A stretch of DNA of 54,703 nucleotides, from assembly GCA_028277745.1 (NCBI GenBank), contig JANQFR010000084.1, positions 1 to 54,703 on the forward strand, read 5' to 3'. This document shows, one piece after another, positions 42,752 through 51,530 of this stretch. The position numbers and the translations under genes are program-made. Under the pieces are notes generated by a model. It had not been told where the DNA came from, made no database searches, and saw only the letters and a list, made by a program, of their open reading frames with translations. How positions within the stretch are numbered: position 1 is the stretch's first letter; the number at the start of each line of letters is the position of its first letter. Source of the DNA: Phycisphaeraceae bacterium (GTDB taxonomy: Bacteria; Planctomycetota; Phycisphaerae; Phycisphaerales; Phycisphaeraceae).

Positions 42752-43963
42752 TCAACCCACCAGCCAGAGCCACCCCGCGGCGATGATCAGTGTGACCAGC
42801 GTCACCGGCACGCCGACGCGGGCGTGCGTCCACACGTCGATCCGGACCCCGCCCTGACGCGCCGCTTCGACCACGACGATGTTCGCGACGCTGCCCACGA
42901 TGATCAGGTTACCCGCCAGCGTGCTGCTCAGCGCCAGCAGGGCGCCGACGTCCTGCCCCTGCGACAGCGGCAGCAGCAGCATCACCGCGGGGACGTTCGA
43001 GACGAGGTTGCTCAGCACGGCAGTCGCGACGAACAGCGTGGCCGGTTGCTCCAGCGAGACGCCCGCGGCCTCGGTCTTGTTGACCACCCAGTCCATCCCG
43101 CCGGTCATCTGGAACGCCTCGTTGACGATGAACAGGCAGATGAACAGCATGATCAGGTGCCAGTCGATCAGGCCCGTCATCTTGCGGGAGTGAAACGTGC
43201 GGCTCAGCAGCAGCACCCCGGCCGCCACCAGCGCGACGATCTCCCGCGGCCAGGGCGTCGCGACGAACGCCGCCAGCAGCAGGATGACGACGATCAATCC
43301 CTTGAGCGTCTGCCAGCGGTCGAACGATTCTTCGACGTCGGGCAGCGGCTCGGCGTCGCGCCGCCATTTCCCACGGTACAGCCCGGCGATGGTCAGCCAG
43401 ATCACCGCTGACCCCATCACGACCGGCGGCAGCGCGGTGAGCAGGTATCCGTTGAACGAGACGTTCAGCGCCTCGCCGATCAGGATGTTCTGCGGGTTGC
43501 CGATGAGCGTCGCGGCGCTGCCGACGTTGGCGCTGCACGCCAACGCGAGGAGGTAGGGGACGGGGTTGAGCTGCCTGCCGACGCACAGCCGCAGCAGCAG
43601 CGGGGCCATGACCAGGCAGACGACGTCGTTGGTCAGCGCGGCGCTGAGCAGCCCGGCCAACCCGATTACCAGCGCCAGCAGCGCCGGCGGCGACAGGTCC
43701 GCCGCGACGACCCGCCGCGTGATCCACCCGTAAAACCCGCCGAGCTGGAACTGGGCGGACACGACCATCAGGCCAAAGAGCAGGCCTATCGTGGGGATGT
43801 CGACCGACTCGAGCGCCTGCTTCTCGCCGATCCCGCCCCCGGCCAGCAGGAGGATCGCGCCCAGCAGCGCGACGCCGGTGCGGTCGACGCGCAGCCCCGG
43901 GATGCCGCCCAGCAGCATGCCCAGGTAAACCGCGATGAAAACAATCGTGACGAACGCCGTCAT
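42752..43963 (-). CDS. ArsB/NhaD-superfamily ion permease
   Basis: A 403-residue integral membrane protein with about 11 hydrophobic helices. It shows the inverted repeat hallmarks of the ion-transporter superfamily (ArsB, NhaD, SLC13/CitMHS): ALTNDVVCLVMAPLLL with ANVGSAATLIGNPQNILIG in the first half and VLSNLVSNVPAVMLLLPL with TLAGNLIIVGSVANIVV in the second. The substrate may be arsenite, sodium/proton or an organic anion and cannot be decided from sequence. Its ATG overlaps the stop of the upstream MFS gene (ATGA), so the two are translationally coupled. Confidence 0.88.
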   Translation of the reverse strand: MTAFVTIVFIAVYLGMLLGGIPGLRVDRTGVALLGAILLLAGGGIGEKQALESVDIPTIGLLFGLMVVSAQFQLGGFYGWITRRVVAADLSPPALLALVIGLAGLLSAALTNDVVCLVMAPLLLRLCVGRQLNPVPYLLALACSANVGSAATLIGNPQNILIGEALNVSFNGYLLTALPPVVMGSAVIWLTIAGLYRGKWRRDAEPLPDVEESFDRWQTLKGLIVVILLLAAFVATPWPREIVALVAAGVLLLSRTFHSRKMTGLIDWHLIMLFICLFIVNEAFQMTGGMDWVVNKTEAAGVSLEQPATLFVATAVLSNLVSNVPAVMLLLPLSQGQDVGALLALSSTLAGNLIIVGSVANIVVVEAARQGGVRIDVWTHARVGVPVTLVTLIIAAGWLWLVG

Positions 43964-45243
43964 GAGGGAGGCGCCTTGGTTGGATGATCGATCCGCGCGC
44001 GCTTCACCTTATCAGGATGCGTCTCGGGCATGGCGACCGCGAGGATCAGCAGCGCCAGCACCGCCAGCCCGGTCAGCACCGCGTACGAGAACCCGTAGCC
44101 GTAGGCCCCGGCCAGCACCTCCCCGAGCCACGAGCCGAACGAGGCGCCCAGCCCCTGGATCGTGATGACCACGCCCGAGGCGAAGTTGAACACCCCCGTG
44201 CCGCGGGTCACGTCGGCCACGACCAGGATGACCATCACGCCGTAGACCCCCGCCCCGATCCCGTCGAGGATCTGCCCGGCCAGGACGGGGATCGGGCTGG
44301 AAACCTGCGAAAACAGCAGCCCGCGCAGGGGCAGCACCGCGAAGCCGATCAGCAGGAACCGCTTGCGCCCCCAGGCGTCGGCCCGCAGGCCGATCAGCGC
44401 CGCCACGCCGATCATGACGAACTGGGCGATGATGATGCAGCCCGACATGTACAGCGTCGCCAGTTCCTCGTGATGCTTGGCGAGCTTCTGGCCCGCGAGC
44501 GGCAGCATCGACGCGTTGGCGAGGTGAAACAAGCCGACGCAGGCCATGAATATCAGCAGCCGGCGGTTGGTGAAGACGCTCTTCCACTCGGATTTCCCGG
44601 GGGTTGCCGCTTGATCGCCGCGGGGCTCGACCTTCGCCAGCCCGCCGCGCGCGACGTCGTGATCGATGCGCCGCTCGGGGATCAGCAGGACCATGACCGC
44701 GGCGCCGGTGGCCAGCGTCGCCACCACCATGAAGACGGCCCCGCTCAATGCGAAGTAGCTCAGCAGCCCGATGGAGACCGCGGCGAACAAGTTGCCCGCG
44801 TGGTTGAAGGCCTGGTTCGAGCCGGTCTGCCGCGTCAGCCCGGCCGGCCCGACGATCCCGAGGGTGATGGCCGCGATCGCAGGCGGGATCACCGCGGCGC
44901 TGAACCCGATCAAGGCGCACGCGACCAGCACCGTGGGGGCCTGGGGCGCCAGCGGGGGAACCAGGATGCACGCCCCGATCACGAGCGCGGCCGTGGCCGT
45001 GAGATACCGCTTGAAACGCGTGTGGTCGATCAGCCAGCCCGAGGGCGTCTGCGCGATGACCGTCGCCAGGTTCAGGGTGAGCAGGACCAGCCCGATCGAG
45101 GATTCGTTCCAGTGGGCGGTGCTGATCAGGTAAGTGGCGAGGAACGGGCCGACCCCATCGCTCACGTCCGCGGCCATGAAGTTCAGCCAGTTCAGCCGAT
45201 GCTCACGTCCGGGCCGGGTTGCCTGAGTGGGAGAACTACGCAT
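43960..45243 (-). CDS. Major facilitator superfamily transporter
   Basis: About 427 residues from ATG 45243 (MRSSPTQATRPG); a reading back to 45321 adds a non-hydrophobic stretch without ribosome site. Twelve hydrophobic segments and the MFS loop motifs GWLIDHTRFKRYL and GLRADAWGRKRFLL (loops 2-3 and 8-9) identify the family. A long hydrophilic central loop (about residues 190-230) separates the halves. The substrate is unknown; the arrangement with an ArsB/NhaD-like permease suggests an ion or anion export unit. It diverges from the nuclease gene. Confidence 0.88.
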   Translation of the reverse strand: MRSSPTQATRPGREHRLNWLNFMAADVSDGVGPFLATYLISTAHWNESSIGLVLLTLNLATVIAQTPSGWLIDHTRFKRYLTATAALVIGACILVPPLAPQAPTVLVACALIGFSAAVIPPAIAAITLGIVGPAGLTRQTGSNQAFNHAGNLFAAVSIGLLSYFALSGAVFMVVATLATGAAVMVLLIPERRIDHDVARGGLAKVEPRGDQAATPGKSEWKSVFTNRRLLIFMACVGLFHLANASMLPLAGQKLAKHHEELATLYMSGCIIIAQFVMIGVAALIGLRADAWGRKRFLLIGFAVLPLRGLLFSQVSSPIPVLAGQILDGIGAGVYGVMVILVVADVTRGTGVFNFASGVVITIQGLGASFGSWLGEVLAGAYGYGFSYAVLTGLAVLALLILAVAMPETHPDKVKRARIDHPTKAPPS

Positions 45244-45419
45244 GAATGTCGATGTACTTGTCCAGATTGACCGGGCGTCAACGCCTCCTCTGATTCGGTA
45301 AGCCCGGGCGTGAGGCGACACTAAACGGAAAATGTGCGTTTTTCGTGAGTTTATCGGTCTTGGTGAGGCCCGGCGAGCATCGCTGGGACCGGCGAGTTGT
45401 GTCTTTAAGCCGATCTGTT

Positions 45420-45447
45420 TTTACGGTTTTTATGCGCGGCGTATAGT
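45420..45447 (+). promoter_or_regulatory. Promoter predicting a leaderless nuclease mRNA
   Basis: TTTACG (45420-45425) and TATAGT (45442-45447) are 16 bases apart. Transcription would start about 7 bases later, at 45453-45455, and the nuclease ATG is at 45455. No Shine-Dalgarno is present. Confidence 0.5.
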
Positions 45448-45454
45448 GTGGGTG

Positions 45455-46036
45455 ATGAGCGGTTCGGTGAAACGCCTGTCGGTGTCGGCGCACCTGCGTC
45501 GTCGGCGTTGGCGCGCACGAGCGGCGTGGGCGGCGGGCGTGCTGCTGCTGGCGGGGCTGGGGTGGGCGGATCATACGGGCCGGCTGGTGTATCCGGGGTC
45601 GGACGTGCAGCGGTTTGACGGGCGGGCGATGCGCGTGGTGCGGGTGGTGGACGGCGACACGCTGGACGTGGCGGCCAACGGGCGGCGGTCGTCGGTGACG
45701 CGGGTGCGGTTGTGGGGGGTGGACACGCCGGAGACGGCCCGCCCCACCGAGGGCCGGCCGGCCGAGGCGTGGGCCGCGGAGGCGGCGGCGCTGACCTGGG
45801 AGCTCGCCCAGGGCCAGGTCGTGACCCTGCGGCTCGAGGCGCACCAGACCCGGGGCCGATTCGGTCGGCTGCTGGCGCATGTCGAATTGGAAGACGGCGC
45901 CCTGCTCAGCGAACGGCTGCTGGCCGAGGGGCTGGCGCGGACGGATGAACGATGGAGCCACGAGCACTTCGACCGGTTGGCGGACGTTCAGCGCCGGGCG
46001 CGTCAGGCGAAGATCGGGATATGGTCCAAGCCATAA
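45455..46036 (+). CDS. Membrane-anchored or secreted thermonuclease (SNase-like)
   Basis: About 193 residues from ATG 45455; an earlier start at 45332 would begin before the predicted promoter. A basic N-terminus and one hydrophobic helix (AAWAAGVLLLAGLGWA, about 31-46) give a signal anchor or signal peptide. The staphylococcal-nuclease fold follows: VVDGDTLDVA (metal Asp), RVRLWGVDTPET (catalytic Arg and a Ca-site Asp), GRFGRLLAHV and ARQAKIGIWS. It should hydrolyse extracellular DNA or RNA for nutrients or defence. Confidence 0.88.
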   Translation: MSGSVKRLSVSAHLRRRRWRARAAWAAGVLLLAGLGWADHTGRLVYPGSDVQRFDGRAMRVVRVVDGDTLDVAANGRRSSVTRVRLWGVDTPETARPTEGRPAEAWAAEAAALTWELAQGQVVTLRLEAHQTRGRFGRLLAHVELEDGALLSERLLAEGLARTDERWSHEHFDRLADVQRRARQAKIGIWSKP

Positions 46037-46070
46037 CCGGCGCGCGACGCCGGCCTCGTCCGGGGCGCCA

Positions 46071-46928
46071 TCAATCGTTCATGGCGTAGGGGCCGCCGTC
46101 CTTGAGGTACTGGCCGGCGGTGACCTGATCGACCCAGCGGGCGGCGGCGGCCTGGAGCTGCTTGCCCAGGTCGGCCAGCGGCGGGGCGAACGAGGGCTGG
46201 TGGTCGGACAGGCCCAGCAGGTCCTGCAGCACCACGACGTGGCCGTGGCAGCTCGGCCCGGCGCCGCAGCCGATGACCGGCACCGGCCGCTTCGAGCCCG
46301 GCTGGTACGCGACCTCCACGATCCGCCGCGCCACCTCGTCCGGCACGGCCTCGACCAGCAGGGCCACCGCGCCCGACTGGATCATCGTCTGGGCGGTGTC
46401 GACGAGGATGTCGGCGACACGCTTCGTCCGGCCCGAGACGATCGGCGTGCCGAAGCTGCGGAACGTCTGCGGCCGGGCGCCGATGTGAGCCACGATCGGG
46501 ATGCCCGCGTGGCTCATGCGCTTGATCAGCGGGGCGAAGCTGGCGTCGACCTCCATCTTAACCAGGTCGGCGTCCCCGTCGCCGAGGAACGCCGAGGCGT
46601 TTTCGAGCGCTTGGTCGTCGCCGCACTGGTAGCTGCCGAAGGGCATGTCCGCCATGACGATGGCGTTGGGCGCCCCCCGCCGCACGGCGCGGGTGATCTC
46701 GAGCATGAACGGCATCTTGGCCGGCAGGGTCGAGTCGTGCCCGAGGATGAACTGGGCCGCCGTGTCGCCCACGAGCAGGACTTTGACCCCGCCGCGGTAG
46801 AGCCACTTGGCGGTGGTCGCGTCGTAACACGTGAGCATCGGGAAGATCACCCCGTCCCGGGCCCACTGGCGCAGGTGCTTGAGCGTGTGGCGGTGATCGG
46901 ACTCGATGAGGGTGGGGTCGGCGGGCAT
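46071..46928 (-). CDS. panB: Ketopantoate hydroxymethyltransferase
   Basis: A 285-residue PanB, the enzyme that adds a hydroxymethyl group from methylene-tetrahydrofolate to 2-ketoisovalerate in pantothenate synthesis. It has FPMLTCYDATTAKW, VLLVGDTAAQFILGHDST (metal and substrate Asp), MPFGSY, VKMEVDA, IPIVAHIGARPQ, LLVEAVP and the late VIGCGAGPSCHGHVVVLQDLLG, all expected for PanB. Length is normal. It stands alone here, convergent with the nuclease gene; no panC or panD is adjacent. The region 46037-46070 between the two stops is featureless. Confidence 0.95.
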   Translation of the reverse strand: MPADPTLIESDHRHTLKHLRQWARDGVIFPMLTCYDATTAKWLYRGGVKVLLVGDTAAQFILGHDSTLPAKMPFMLEITRAVRRGAPNAIVMADMPFGSYQCGDDQALENASAFLGDGDADLVKMEVDASFAPLIKRMSHAGIPIVAHIGARPQTFRSFGTPIVSGRTKRVADILVDTAQTMIQSGAVALLVEAVPDEVARRIVEVAYQPGSKRPVPVIGCGAGPSCHGHVVVLQDLLGLSDHQPSFAPPLADLGKQLQAAAARWVDQVTAGQYLKDGGPYAMND

Positions 46929-46957
46929 AAGGGTATTGTAGGCGGCAAGGGGTGAAG

Positions 46958-47359
46958 TCAGCGACAGAGCTTGAGCCGATCGCGGATGAACGACGCGGCG
47001 TCTGCTTTCGTTGCTGAGTTGTCGGCGATCCTGATTATAAGGTCGTAAAGTTCGTCGTCGCTGGCGTTTAGATACTGTCCATTGAGGTCTAGAAAAACCA
47101 GCATCGCGGTGACCGCGGTTCGTTTGTTGCCGTCGATGAAGCCTTGGTTCTCGCTGATGTGGAAGAGGTACGCGCTGGCCATGGCGGCCAGGTCTTCGTG
47201 GAGGTATTGGCCGCCAAAAGAGGCGTACGGCGTCGCCAGGGCGGACTCGACGAGCCCGACATCGCGCATGCCATCACTGCCGCCGTGCTTTTCGAGGCAG
47301 CGGCGATGGATGTCGAGCAATTGCTCCCACGAAACAAAACGGACCTCGGCCATCCTCAC
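46958..47359 (-). CDS. Doc/Fic-type toxin of a toxin-antitoxin pair
   Basis: A 133-residue death-on-curing-type protein. The Fic helix reads HISENQGFIDGNKRTAV; the position of the usual catalytic His (H-x-F-x-D-G-N-K-R) is Gln72, while Phe, Asp, Gly, Asn, Lys and Arg are kept. Doc proteins phosphorylate EF-Tu; the missing His could mean altered chemistry or an inactive toxin, though the Gln variant may be a stable subgroup. The start is GTG 47359 overlapping the antitoxin stop (GTGA), with ATG 47353 as an alternative. The upstream AbrB-like antitoxin and the overlap are typical of such modules. Confidence 0.85.
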   Translation of the reverse strand: MRMAEVRFVSWEQLLDIHRRCLEKHGGSDGMRDVGLVESALATPYASFGGQYLHEDLAAMASAYLFHISENQGFIDGNKRTAVTAMLVFLDLNGQYLNASDDELYDLIIRIADNSATKADAASFIRDRLKLCR

Positions 47360-47580
47360 GCCAGCCGCTTGAGCAGGCCGTCTCGTTCGCGCATGACTTT
47401 CTCGACCGAAGCCACGTAGTCGGGCTCCTGGGCGCTGGATTGCACCGGGCAGATAATCATGCGGCCGCCCTGCACCGTGATCTGAAGCGGTGTGGACTCG
47501 TCGATCCCCATCTCTTCAATCAGCGCCTTGTCGATCACCAGGGCCTGGCTGTTTCCGTGTTTTGTCAGGGTTTTGACCAT
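47356..47580 (-). CDS. AbrB/MazE-type antitoxin
   Basis: A 74-residue swapped-hairpin protein from ATG 47580 (MVKTLTKHGNSQALVIDKALIEEMG), with AGGAG 8 bases upstream. The N-terminal SpoVT/AbrB fold binds DNA, and the C-terminal tail (SVEKVMRERDGLLKRLA) should wrap the toxin. It precedes and overlaps the Doc-type gene. It probably neutralises the toxin and represses the pair's own promoter at 47608-47636. Confidence 0.85.
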   Translation of the reverse strand: MVKTLTKHGNSQALVIDKALIEEMGIDESTPLQITVQGGRMIICPVQSSAQEPDYVASVEKVMRERDGLLKRLA

Positions 47581-47607
47581 GCGGCGGCTCCTGTCGCTTC
47601 CGCCCAT

Positions 47608-47636
47608 ATTTTATCACTCGTTAGTACATCGGTCTA
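47608..47636 (-). promoter_or_regulatory. Promoter of the toxin-antitoxin pair
   Basis: On the minus strand TAGACC (47631-47636 complement) and TAAAAT (47608-47613 complement) are 17 bases apart, placing the transcript start about 20 bases before the antitoxin ATG, with its Shine-Dalgarno inside the leader. No convincing operator palindrome was found. Confidence 0.55.
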
Positions 47637-47663
47637 CCGTGCCCCGGGCTTGAAGGGACGGCC

Positions 47664-49493
47664 TCACGCCTCGGCAGCGCGGATGAATTGGCGGTAGAGG
47701 TTGGCGTAGACCCCGCCCGTGACCAAAAGCTCGGCGTGGTTGCCGCGTTCGACGATCCGGCCATGGTCGAGCACGAGCACCAGGTCGGCGTGGCGGATGG
47801 TCGAGAGGCGGTGGGCGACCACGAAGCTGGTCCGCCCGGCGAGGAGGACCTCCAGGGCCTTCTGGATCCGGGCCTCGGTCATGGTGTCGACGCTGGAGGT
47901 CGCCTCGTCGAGGATCAGGATGCGCGGGTCGGCGAGCATGGCCCGGGCGAAGCAGACGAGCTGGCGCTGCCCCAGCGAGAGGCTGGCGCCTTTTTCGCCG
48001 ACCAGGGTGTGGAGCCCCTCGGGGAGCTGCTCCAGCAGGTCGAGGCAGTCGAGCCGGCGGGCGGCGTCGATGACCTCCTCGTCCGAGGAGCCGGGCTTAC
48101 CCATGCGGATGTTGTCCATGACCGTGCCGCTGAACAGGAAGTTGGACTGGAGGACGATGCCCAGCTGGTGGAGCAGCGAATCCTTGGTGACCCGGGTGAC
48201 GTCGCGCCCGTCGATGCGGAGGGTCCCGGCGGTGGGGATGTAGAACTTGCTGATGAGCTTGATGATGGTGGACTTGCCCGAGCCGGTGTGCCCGACCAGG
48301 GCGATCGTTTTGCCCGGCTTGGCGGTGAAGTTGATGTCGTGGAGCACGAGGTGGTTGGGGTCGTAGCCGAAGCAGACGTCGTCGAACTCGACCCGCCCGT
48401 CGATCGGGGGCAGGTCGGCCGCGTCGTCGGCGTCGAGTTTTTCGGGTTGCTGATCGATCAGGCCGAAGACCCGCTCGGCGCCGGCCATGGCGGTGAGGGC
48501 CTGGTTGTACATCCGGCCGACAAAGGCGATGCCGCCGAAGAAGTAGTTGACCATGAAGAAGAACACGACCAGGGCCGCGAACTGCTGCTCCTGGTTCTGG
48601 TCGCTCAGCAGCCCGCCGTAGAGCACCTGGTAGCCGCCCACGAGGATGAGCATCGAGATGAAGAACTGGTTGTTGAGCTCGATCAGCGGCAGGAACGTCC
48701 CCGAGAGCCGGGCGGCGCGCATGTTCAGCTCGCCGTGGTCGGCGACGAGCTGCCCGAACCGCTCGGCGTTGGCGTCCTGGCGGACAAAACCCTGGGTCAC
48801 GCGGATGCCGTTGACCGACTCGGCCAGCGTCGCGGTGACCCGGCTGAAGCTCTCCTGGACCTGCCGCCACGCCTCGCCGATCCGCGTGCGGAAGAAATTG
48901 GTCATCACGTACAGCACCGGCGACATCAGCAGCACCACGCCGAACAACACCGCGTCGAACCACAGCATCACCGCCGCCGCGACCGTGACCTGGCCGAACT
49001 GCACGATCGACACGAACAGCACTTCCTGCACGCCCGCGCGCATGGCCTCGGCGTCGGAGGTCATCCGGCTGATGATCCGGCCGAGCTTGGTGCGGTCGTA
49101 GTACCGCATCGACAGCCGCTGCAGGTGATCGAAGATGTCGCGCCGCAGGTCGTGCACCACCGATTCGCCCAACTCTGACGCCCAGCGCGTGCGGAAGTGG
49201 AACGTGATCTGCGTGAAGACCGCCAGCGCCGCCAGGCCCGCGGTCCACCAGACCACGCCCGCGTAGTCCTGGTTGGTGATCGGCCCACTGATGATCTTGC
49301 TGACCAGCAGGCCGAACGCCGGGAGCTGGAGCGAGCGCAGCAGCGTGATGCCCAGCAGCGCGTTGCGCTTCCACGCGTAGGGCCGGGTGTAGCCGAGCGT
49401 GCGCCACACCAGCTTCATGTCGAGCGGGGCCTTCTCGCCGCCGGAGCCGCGCAACGCCTTCATCCCCTTGCCGCCTCCCGCGAAAGCGCTCAT
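47664..49493 (-). CDS. ABC exporter half-transporter, catalytic subunit
   Basis: A 609-residue ABC exporter subunit: cytoplasmic N-terminus rich in Gly and Lys, six membrane helices (about residues 40-330), and an ATPase domain. Walker A is GHTGSGKS, the signature is LSLGQRQ (altered third position) and Walker B ILILDEATSSVD has the catalytic Glu. It starts by overlapping the stop of the upstream ABC gene (ATGA) and, like the pair at 36740-40447, combines a Glu-containing subunit of altered signature with an Asp-containing partner. The exported substrate is unknown. Confidence 0.92.
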   Translation of the reverse strand: MSAFAGGGKGMKALRGSGGEKAPLDMKLVWRTLGYTRPYAWKRNALLGITLLRSLQLPAFGLLVSKIISGPITNQDYAGVVWWTAGLAALAVFTQITFHFRTRWASELGESVVHDLRRDIFDHLQRLSMRYYDRTKLGRIISRMTSDAEAMRAGVQEVLFVSIVQFGQVTVAAAVMLWFDAVLFGVVLLMSPVLYVMTNFFRTRIGEAWRQVQESFSRVTATLAESVNGIRVTQGFVRQDANAERFGQLVADHGELNMRAARLSGTFLPLIELNNQFFISMLILVGGYQVLYGGLLSDQNQEQQFAALVVFFFMVNYFFGGIAFVGRMYNQALTAMAGAERVFGLIDQQPEKLDADDAADLPPIDGRVEFDDVCFGYDPNHLVLHDINFTAKPGKTIALVGHTGSGKSTIIKLISKFYIPTAGTLRIDGRDVTRVTKDSLLHQLGIVLQSNFLFSGTVMDNIRMGKPGSSDEEVIDAARRLDCLDLLEQLPEGLHTLVGEKGASLSLGQRQLVCFARAMLADPRILILDEATSSVDTMTEARIQKALEVLLAGRTSFVVAHRLSTIRHADLVLVLDHGRIVERGNHAELLVTGGVYANLYRQFIRAAEA

Positions 49494-51424
49494 GCCCCAC
49501 CCCCTTCGCCCCGATCCATCGGCAGGCCCAGCAGGCGTTTCGATTCGTCATCGGCCGACTGCAGGTCGGCCGCGGTGCGGTAGTGCCCCGTGCCGTTCAT
49601 CAACTCGTCGTGCGTGCCGGCCTCGACGATCCGGCCCTTCTCCATCACGATCACCTGGTCCGCCCGCCGCAGGGTGCTCAGCCGGTGGGCGACCACGAAC
49701 GTGGTGCGCCCCTCCATGGCGTGGTCCATCGCCGCGAGGATCTCGTGCTCGGTCTCCGGGTCGATCGCCGCGGTCGGGTCGTCCAGCAGGAGGATCGGCG
49801 GCTGCAGCAGCACCGCCCGCGCGATCGCCAGCCGCTGCCGCTGCCCGCCCGAGAGGTTCTCGCCGCCCTCGGTCAGCACCGTGTCGTAGCCGTGGGGCAG
49901 GTCTTCGAGGATGAAGTCGTGGGCCTGGGCGATCTTGGCGGCCTCCTCGACCTGCTCCCGCGTCGCGTCGGGATAGCCGAAGGCGATGTTCTCCGCGACG
50001 GTGTGGCTGAACAGGAAGCTTTCCTGGAACACGATGCCGATGCTGCGTCGCAGGTCGTCGAGGTCGTATTCCCGCACGTCGACCCCGTCGATCAACACGC
50101 GGCCCCGCTGGGGGTCGTAGAAACGGGGGATCAGGCTCAGCAGCGTGCTCTTGCCCGCGCCCGTGGCGCCGAGCACCGCGACGCACCGGCCCGGCGCGAC
50201 GTCGAGGCTCACGTCCCGCACCGCCGGGGCCTGCGGGTCGTACCCGAAGGTGGCGTTTTCGAACCGCACCGCGCCCCGGGCGCGCTCGACCCGCTTCGCG
50301 TCGGGGGGGCTCTCGATCTCCAGCGGCGTGTCCATCACCTCGAAGACGCGCTGCGCGCCGGTCAGGCTCCGCTGCACCGTGTTGGCGATGTTGGCGATAT
50401 TGCCCACCTGGTTCGAGAACTGCTGCAGCAGCCCCGCGAAGACGATCAGGCCCCCGCCCAGCTCGATCCCGCCCTGGATGTAAAGCCAGCCGCCCGCCAG
50501 CATCAGGATCAGCAGGTTCACCTGGGGCAGGAACTGGATCAGCGGCACGAACACGGACGCCCGCCAGAAGATCCAACGCTGCTGCCGGGTCACGTCGTCG
50601 TTGGCGTCCTTGAACTTGTCGGTCTCGAGCTCTTCAAGGCTGAAACCCTTGACCACGTGGACGCCCTGCACGTTCTCGGCCAGCACGCGCACCGCGTGGT
50701 CGAACAGCAGGCGGTTCTGCATGTACGCCGGCCGGACGATCCGCGAAAACACGACCGTCAACACCACCAGCAGCGGCGTGGTCAGCAGACACAGCAGGGT
50801 CAGCCAGCCGCTGATGCTGACCATGTAGACCAGGAAGAACGTCAGAGACAAGGCCATCATCAGGACCTCGATGAGCACCATGTCGATGAACGCCCGCACC
50901 GCCTGCACGTCGCCGGTCACGCGGTTGATGATCGAGCCCGATTCGTTGTCGTCGAAGAAGCGGAAGCTCAGCCGCTCGAGCTTGTGATACACGGTCGCCC
51001 GCAGGTGAACGACGATGTCCTGGACCAGCGCCGCCTTGCTGATCTGAGCCGTCCGGTCCAGCACCATCCGCATCAGGGCGATGGTCAGGATCATGAGCCC
51101 GATCAAGACGACCTGGGCCATGGTCGACCACGTGTCGGGCGGGTGGAGCCCCAGCGGCCAGGCGGGCGGCTGGACGCTGTCGTCAAACCCCGTGTGGATC
51201 ACGTCGATGCCCAGCCCGGTCAGCCCCAGGCCCGACAGCGCCATCGCCAGGAGCACCACCTGAAGCAGCAGCACGCGGACCGCAGCGAGGCGATACCGCC
51301 ACGCGAGACCCAGCATCCTGAGTACGAGCTGGCCGTTGCTGAGCTGCGGTCCTTCGCCGAGCTGCGACCCCGCCCGGGTCGCCTGTTTGTCGTCCTGAGC
51401 CGCGGACAAACCAGAGCCTTCCAT
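49490..51424 (-). CDS. ABC exporter half-transporter, degenerate-site subunit
   Basis: About 644 residues from ATG 51424; a TTG at 51481 would extend it and no Shine-Dalgarno decides. Six membrane helices (about residues 40-345) precede an ATPase with Walker A GATGAGKS, signature LSGGQRQ and Walker B ILLLDDPTAAID, where Asp549 replaces the catalytic Glu. It therefore forms the non-hydrolysing half of a heterodimeric exporter with the following gene, whose ATG overlaps its stop. It diverges from the LOG gene. No leader ORF or attenuator was seen before this pair, unlike the pair at 36740. Confidence 0.9.
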   Translation of the reverse strand: MEGSGLSAAQDDKQATRAGSQLGEGPQLSNGQLVLRMLGLAWRYRLAAVRVLLLQVVLLAMALSGLGLTGLGIDVIHTGFDDSVQPPAWPLGLHPPDTWSTMAQVVLIGLMILTIALMRMVLDRTAQISKAALVQDIVVHLRATVYHKLERLSFRFFDDNESGSIINRVTGDVQAVRAFIDMVLIEVLMMALSLTFFLVYMVSISGWLTLLCLLTTPLLVVLTVVFSRIVRPAYMQNRLLFDHAVRVLAENVQGVHVVKGFSLEELETDKFKDANDDVTRQQRWIFWRASVFVPLIQFLPQVNLLILMLAGGWLYIQGGIELGGGLIVFAGLLQQFSNQVGNIANIANTVQRSLTGAQRVFEVMDTPLEIESPPDAKRVERARGAVRFENATFGYDPQAPAVRDVSLDVAPGRCVAVLGATGAGKSTLLSLIPRFYDPQRGRVLIDGVDVREYDLDDLRRSIGIVFQESFLFSHTVAENIAFGYPDATREQVEEAAKIAQAHDFILEDLPHGYDTVLTEGGENLSGGQRQRLAIARAVLLQPPILLLDDPTAAIDPETEHEILAAMDHAMEGRTTFVVAHRLSTLRRADQVIVMEKGRIVEAGTHDELMNGTGHYRTAADLQSADDESKRLLGLPMDRGEGGGA

Positions 51425-51530
51425 GCAGGTGGAAGAATCCGACTTTACCGCCGCTGCGCCGAAAAGCAAACCCAACGCCAACCCGGCCCGGCTATCATGA
51501 CCGGTCTAAACCCCCCGTCAGGAGACGATT

